Shown here: piece after piece, positions 58,141-64,000 of the stretch
Layout of the letters: every line of letters starts with the position of its first letter
Numbering within the stretch: position 1 is the first letter of the stretch
DNA from: Sphagnum compactum
Lineage: Eukaryota; Bryophyta; Sphagnopsida; Sphagnales
Assembly (NCBI GenBank): GCA_965153455.1
Contig: OZ234493.1
Location: 28,696,213-28,760,212 of the forward strand
Length of the DNA stretch: 64,000 nt
Reading direction: 5' to 3'
Position numbers and translations under genes: made by a program
The notes under the pieces: generated by a model
Told to the model about the DNA's origin: nothing
What the model saw: the letters and a program-made list of their open reading frames with translations, nothing else
Databases searched by the model: none

Positions 58141-61100
58141 ATGGATTACCAGGTATTTCTGGTGCGGCAAGGAGGAGGAGGAGGTCGTTCCTCATCGCGA
58201 GCTGGGATGCGTCTTCTTCTTCTGCGAGTGCTTGAACATGGAATCTCGGTGCTACCATTGTCGACGAATACCAATTCTTCTTCGGCGGTGCAGCTGCAGG
58301 AGGAGTACAGCTTCGAGCATATTGCCAAAGTGACGGCCTCCCAGGACGATCCTACAGAACTGTGTTTGGAAGTTCTTGACATGACCGGGGGCAGCTCCAG
58401 ACAACAAGGTGGTGGTCTTCTGCGCAGCAGCAGCAGCAGCAGCTACGACACTCTTCGCTTCTTCTGCGATTCTAGATCTCACCTCCTCACCGTTCTCCTC
58501 AACAGAATCGACGATTTCAACGGCATTGGTGAGTTCTCACAGTTGCCATCCCACGCCCCCCGCCAGTCCCTCTTCAGAACGCTGCCTTGCTCTTATACTC
58601 TGGCACAAACAGCATTGCAAGAATTCAGGGAGAAGATTCAAAGCCCCAACTACCCAAGATGCAGAAGAATCTAAAAACCCTAGAAATTCGCATTAGATTC
58701 AACGCTCCAACTACCCAAGATGCAACGGAAGAATCTGAAAACCCTAGAAATTTGCATTAGATTCAAATTTCCAACTACCCAAGATGCAGCAGGAGAATCT
58801 GAAAACCCTGGAAATTTACATTAGACTCAAAGCTCCAACTATCCAAGATGCAGCAGAAGAATCTGAAAACGCTAGAAATTCACACCACCAGATTTGACAG
58901 ACTTGAGATCTCTAGGGGGAAGCTCTGGGTGGTGCTGGTGCTCCATTTGCAGCTCCTCCTTATACACCCAATGGAACTAGGGTTTAAGGCATTTTGATTG
59001 ATTCATAAGGCTGAAGCTGCTGCATTGTTGACAGAAATATTATGGTATTACTTGTGTGGCTAGAGTCTTGATGAGAGTCTTAAGAGCCATGGTTTAGGGT
59101 CAGCAAAGACTGACCTGATTGAGTAGATCCGAGAGCTGCACAAATGCTTTGGTACTTTCTCAATTGGAATTTTGCAACTAGACCTGCAGCTTTTGGGGTC
59201 TCAGATGGGTCCATCCACATTGTTGCCTGAAACCCTATTTCAATAGCTATAGGTGGGAGCTTCTGCTGGAGCTCTTAGAATGCAACAGATGGGTCGTCTT
59301 GCAGCATGAGGCAGGTGGATCAGAGATTGTTGTTTTTTGTTGTTTTCAAAAGTATCAGATATATGGTGAGTCTTGAGGTGACAATCAGAACATGAGCTGC
59401 TTACAATCTACTTTGGCCTTTTTGTGTTTGTGTTTGGGTGATTTGGACTACCAGGTACAGACTTTGTGCTGAAGAAACACAGCAACCAACGAGGAGGGTT
59501 GACAGATACAGTTCTTCGAGTTCGGAGCACCTCAATTATCAAGATGGTTAACACTGGCCACCGACAAGAGCGGCGCCGAGTAAGTAGAGACTAGGCTGCA
59601 TTTTGAAGAGAACAAATGTGTTGAGGGTGGGCTGCTGGATGGATGGATTTCTGATTTGGGTCCCAGTGCTTTGATGAATTTACACTAAGCAATCTGGAAA
59701 CTGTTATGTGTATATGTAATATACGGTTGTTATTTCTCATGTTATGAGGACAATTTCCATTACAGATGAAAGCAGCAAAGAGAGTAAATTTCATGGATAT
59801 CGTGAAGCTAGAAACCCTCACCGATGAGGAGCACATTGTGCTGGTGTATCTCAACTCCCGTGTCATGCGACTTTCACTGAAGGACTCACTTCCATTTTTA
59901 CTTGCTGTGCAACGAAACATGAAGGTGAGGGGAACTGTTTTGGCTGCCAGATATACATATATATGCCCTTAGACTACATGAAGAAGCAGGTTGTTGTTGT
60001 CTCTTGATGCAGCAGTGGATGAGTTTTGAGCAATCGCCACCCACCCTTTGGAAAGCAATTTGGAAAAGCTTCAAAGGAATCTCTTCATGTCACCAATAGC
60101 TGTGATTTGCTACTCAAATGGCACATGCATGTGATCCTTGTTGCTGCTGTAATCTGGCATTAAGCAGAGTTTGTTGTGTTGGGTTGCAGTCAAATTTGAA
60201 ATTGGATATTGAGATTGGGAGGATTACAAGTTCAATGATGGTTGAAAATGTTGCAGCCTACGTTAGAAAAACGGTAAGCCACCTGCTGATAAAAGACAGG
60301 GATTCAAATTTATATTCTCTAAAGAGTCACGGAGGAAGAAAAAGAAGAAGAAGAGGACATGCTATAATGTTTTCTGTTGTACGAAGAAAGTTGCATGGGT
60401 TTTGACAAGTGTAGAATCTGAATTGTTGAATTTTTCCTAAGTGCATTGAAAGGTGATTTCGATGTAGACCTACTTATGGTGGTTGTCTTCAGCTGCTCCT
60501 CCTGGGGTGTTGTTCTGCATCCTGCATACTGAGAGCTTGGTTGACTCTGGAATTAATGCAGAAAGAATCAGCAATCATCTGTGAATTTGAAGTCACAAAG
60601 CGGCAGGATTCAACCAAGCAAGAAAGGCATCGCAAAGTGTGTATGACAAAGGACTACTTTATTGAGATGTGGATTGATCATGTTGTAAGCATTCACAGGT
60701 TAGACCCGACCTTTTTCTTCAGCTCCAAGATGATGAATGTTTTTGCAGAATGCAGAATATTGTTGAGAATGGTACTCCTTAAGAACTTTGGAAGAAATGT
60801 CGGCTACTTGCAGCTTGAAGGACATACTAGGCATTATAGTGAGTGAGAAGGACATGAAGGAAGTGACGCTGGAGTTCCGGTCATGGAGAGCCACCCAATA
60901 CTTCCTTGACGATAGAGATGACTTTGTAGCCAGTGTGACAGACTTGATTGGTATAGGCAAGGGCACTGAGTTCAGCATTCGGCTGGAATCGTTCTTCTCC
61001 CACACGCTCCCGGAGAAGCCACATCCAGCATACCAGGTCACTTTTGTTTACTTGCTAAAAACTGTTTTCCTTTATTATCTTTAAAGGGTTATATGTGCTT

Positions 61101-64000
61101 CATATAACAATATAGTCCAGTTTGCAGATGAATACGATTCTGACTATGCAGATCACATTTTTTTGTGCAGCATGAAGTTGAGGCATATTTCTTAAACCGG
61201 TTCATTGGGACTTTTTATTCCATTCGAGACCCCACTGCATTACACATCGCTCTGAAGGAATATGCCTGCAATGTGCATGTACATCTGCTTGCCTCTTGCA
61301 CCTTTTCTTGAACGCAGGAGGACTAGATGTACTATTGGGTTTTTTCATGGAGGGGTTTATCTCTGCATCTCATTGGATTCGGGTTGTAATTAGTTTGGTT
61401 CTGGTGTGTCAACAACATTTTCATGGTTCTGGAGATGTTGGGGCACAGGTGGGAGATTCACAATGCAATGATTCCAAGGTTCTCCAAGCAGTTGCAGATA
61501 TTCTGAAAGAATGTCTAGGTGAGAGCTCTTCAACTAAAGAGTGAGGGTAGACTCTAGGATCTCAATTGACTTTCTCTTCTTTTCTTCCCCTTTTAAGGAG
61601 TTGGGAATTTGAAATGGTGAAAGAAGTAGCTAGGACACACACAATGTATGGACATTTCACACAAGAAATGTGTTTCTTATTGGCAGTTTCCTTGGGAACT
61701 CCCCTTTTCTTATCATGTTGTTCAAAGTCTTTTTGGATAGTCTTGAATACCACAGTTGCATTGCCAAACCAGGGAACCCTGGCCAGGATTTTGTCCGTGC
61801 CACCACTTGCTGCATTGTGCTACAAAGGCTTTTGGCGTCTCGACCCTGCTTTGAGGCTATCAGAACCATGCCTGATGTTGTTGCAGTGATTTTTCAGGTA
61901 ATAAAAAAAAAATAGTTAGTGTTCCCCACTCAGGAAATCCCAGTTCTGTCAAATTGAAATGTAGGATTCATTTGTGCCTGCAACAAACAGGCTGATGATT
62001 TGCCTCATAGGGTCTCTATGTCTATTCCATTGTGCATGCATGCACCCACTTATAGGAACATCTGTTGTGCTTAAGGTCCAGTTTTTGTGAAGCTGTTTTA
62101 TCATCAAGTTTGTATAGCCACTCTTGATGTGAACCCTAAACCCTATCATGAGATGTCCTGATTTATATATATCCTAGCAGACACCCATTGTGGTCATTGA
62201 GATTTTGACAGTGCCGGCCAGTATTGATTTGCAGTGCATCCGATCAGAAAACAATGTTCTTGTATATCTTGCAACAGTGGTTATCCGTGCAGCCATCAAG
62301 CTTGCAGCGGAACCTGGCACCACAGAAGGTGGCAGTCTTTTGAGGGTGAGATGATTTTTCTGAAGAGAAATGAATCTTTTTTCTATCTCATAATACCTAT
62401 GAGATTTGGAGTGGACACTAGGCTGACCAACTGTTGATAGAAACTCTCATGCAACTAGATCTAGCTCACTTTACAGTCAGTGTCCAGAAATTATCATTGT
62501 GACTACTATTGCTCTGTCCTTTTGTGAACTGTGGGTTTTGTTCGTGTTTGGTGGCTTATTGGGAAAAAGTTTCTTATCCTCAAGAAAAAAGTTGTGGGTG
62601 GGTTGTGGTGGTTGTGCAGCAAGAGTTTGCAAACAGGTTGATGGTGCTAAGTGCTGATAATCTGCAGCAACTAGTGGCTTGTCTTCACACTCATTCACTT
62701 GCCCGGAATAATTCTCTACAGGTCCTATTATATCCATTCATCTAAACTCTATATCTGCATTACGCTTTTGGCTTGCACGGTGACTTATATTTTGGTGCCT
62801 TGACTAAGATGTACTACTTCTTCTTCTGAACTTACCCTACCTTTTGTGGAACTATTCTTCAGGTTGTGGGTCTTTTGGATACATTAGCATTGGTGCTTAA
62901 TTCTCCATCAGTAGACAATGACACAGGACGGATGTGGTTGAAGGTACTCTGAATCTACTGGACCCGGAAATTTTGAACCTGCTGCATGAATAGAGCCTTG
63001 TACTGGACCCATGCATAAAATATTTGTTTTATGGTTTTACCCAGGCTTTTGAGGCATCGATGATGGCAGCAGCAGATATTTTCTGTGCAGTTTCTAGGTC
63101 TCCCAGTGCTGCTATTTTAAAAAGGTACCATCTATTATTCTCTACAAGCAATTTTTCTGATGAGTCCAATAAGAGTGGCTCTATCAGATCTCCCATTCAA
63201 ATCTACAATTTTTTTTTCCTGTCTGACCTTTTCTGTGGTCACAACTCACTTCAATATGAGCTGTGTAATTGCTTGGGAGATATGATGATTGGTCTCATCA
63301 GTGGAAACCACGATCATTAACCGAATATGTGTTATATACAGTAATTCAGAGCTGTTGAAGGCGCTCTTCACAAGGACATCACCACTTATCTCCAGCCATT
63401 TGCAAGTAAGTCTCTACACTGTATTTTTTTCTAGTAGGTACAGGAGAGAAGACAAATGAAACAAATGGCACCCACATGACAGAAGTTATCAGCCAGAGAA
63501 GAAATGAAAGAGAGGGTTTTAGGGCTTGGGGGTTAGGGGCTCAGGTGGGTATGTCCAATCACAGCTATTGGACTGATATAGATTTTGTCCAAGAGGAATA
63601 TGAGCATCACTGTTCTGTCGATAGATCAGAGAGAGTCAATACAGTACTGTCGCTCAAGAATGAAGAACTCCCAATTATGAACTCTCTCTTACTTGCTAAC
63701 AGAGGTTGTTGTGAAATAGGCCACCACTCCTTGTGCCAAAGTAAACATTCTTAAATTTCAGAGCGTTGAAGTTGATGACAATGTGTTAATGGGTAGTTCT
63801 TTTCTTCTGCTGTTATTGACACTGTTTGTGATTGATCAGAGGTTATTGACAGTTGTTTGTGTCTGAGCATTTAGGGTTTAGGGTTCTGAGCATGGTGGCC
63901 TTTTTTTGTGCTTTGCTTGAACTGCAGAAAGTCTGTCTAGGGCGCTGTGTGGTATTACTACACCTAAAGATGTCAATCTTTGCAAAACAGAGCCATGTCC
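58141..64000 (+). CDS. RME-8/DNAJC13-like endosomal protein, N-terminal part (runs off window)
   Basis: Exons: 58141-58528, 59455-59579, 59766-59924, 60190-60273, 60562-60698, 60814-61036, 61171-61278, 61449-61518, 61598-61616 (19-nt micro-exon, tentative), 61687-61897, 62235-62345, 62620-62721, 62863-62943, 63045-63124, 63342-63405, 63928-64000+. Phases agree throughout, giving about 678 codons. The N-terminal half shows repeated PH-like units (RVLEHGISVLPL ... LRFFCDSRSHLLTVLLNRI; VYLNSRVMRLSLKDSLPFLL; VTLEFRSWRATQYFLDDRDD). A helical-repeat region follows (CCIVLQRLLASRPCFEAIR, VVGLLDTLALVLNSPS, MMAAADIFCAVSRSPSAAIL). This order fits RME-8/DNAJC13, called GRV2 in Arabidopsis, which acts on endosomes in vacuolar sorting. 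Similarity to plant GRV2 looks low, and the diagnostic J domain would lie beyond the window, so the family call is moderate while the gene model is firmer. Confidence 0.6.
58636..58882 (+). repeat. 61-64-bp tandem repeat in intron 1 of the RME-8-like gene
   Basis: The block CCAACTACCCAAGATGCAG starts at 58,646, 58,707, 58,771 and 58,835, each followed by AAGAATCTGAAAACCCTAG and AAATTnGCATTAGATTCAA. Confidence 0.9.

Noticed and set aside
1-64000. CRISPR arrays, operons, prophage or bacterial mobile elements
   Set aside because: Spliced genes, plant-type transposons and telomere-like repeats show a eukaryotic nuclear sequence. The tandem arrays are contiguous minisatellites without the spacer structure of CRISPR.

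Overview
This is a nuclear window from a streptophyte plant. It has many-exon genes with GT-AG introns, Arabidopsis-type CCCTAAA telomere-like runs, and AT-rich gene-poor stretches full of degenerate tandem repeats and decayed plant-type DNA transposons. One 18-exon gene looks like an axonemal (flagellar) protein. If that is right, the organism makes motile sperm, which points to a bryophyte, lycophyte, fern or charophyte alga rather than a flowering plant. I cannot name the species.

Layout. 1.9-5.0 kb: a cytosolic HSP70 on the minus strand (two exons), with a triplicated heat-shock-element module upstream at 5.27-5.59 kb. 5.9-16.6 kb: no intact gene; a dispersed repeat, 43-bp and 41-bp minisatellites, a decayed ORF of unknown origin at 10.4 kb, and a 600-bp palindrome built from two transposon ends at 15.6-16.2 kb. 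16.6-29.6 kb: the putative axonemal EF-hand gene on the plus strand. It carries a tandem duplication upstream, an array of its own 5' splice site inside intron 14, an LTR-like insertion in intron 16, and tandem copies of its 3' end downstream. 29.6-38.7 kb: a decayed hAT transposase and a near full-length PIF/Harbinger element (TIRs, TTA target duplication, both ORFs broken) that has itself been hit by a solo LTR with a 5-bp target duplication. 39.2-53.15 kb: a large inverted duplication; each arm has a complete, almost identical gene for splicing factor SF3A1, transcribed away from a 5.4-kb spacer of decayed sequence. 53.2-57.2 kb: repeats and a 537-bp foldback element. 58.1-64 kb: the 5' part of a plus-strand gene resembling the endosomal J-protein RME-8/DNAJC13 (GRV2 in plants), running off the window.

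The genes do not form a pathway: a chaperone, a spliceosome subunit in two copies, a probable flagellar protein and a probable endosomal-sorting protein. Exon models were built by hand from reading frame, GT-AG sites and phase. For the two long genes the splice phases agree across all exons as drawn, but several borders are choices between alternatives, and no transcript evidence was available. I found no CRISPR array, rRNA or tRNA gene, and no clear evidence of a wholly new biological system. The most unusual items are the near-identical SF3A1 pair, the amplified splice-donor array and the nested transposons.
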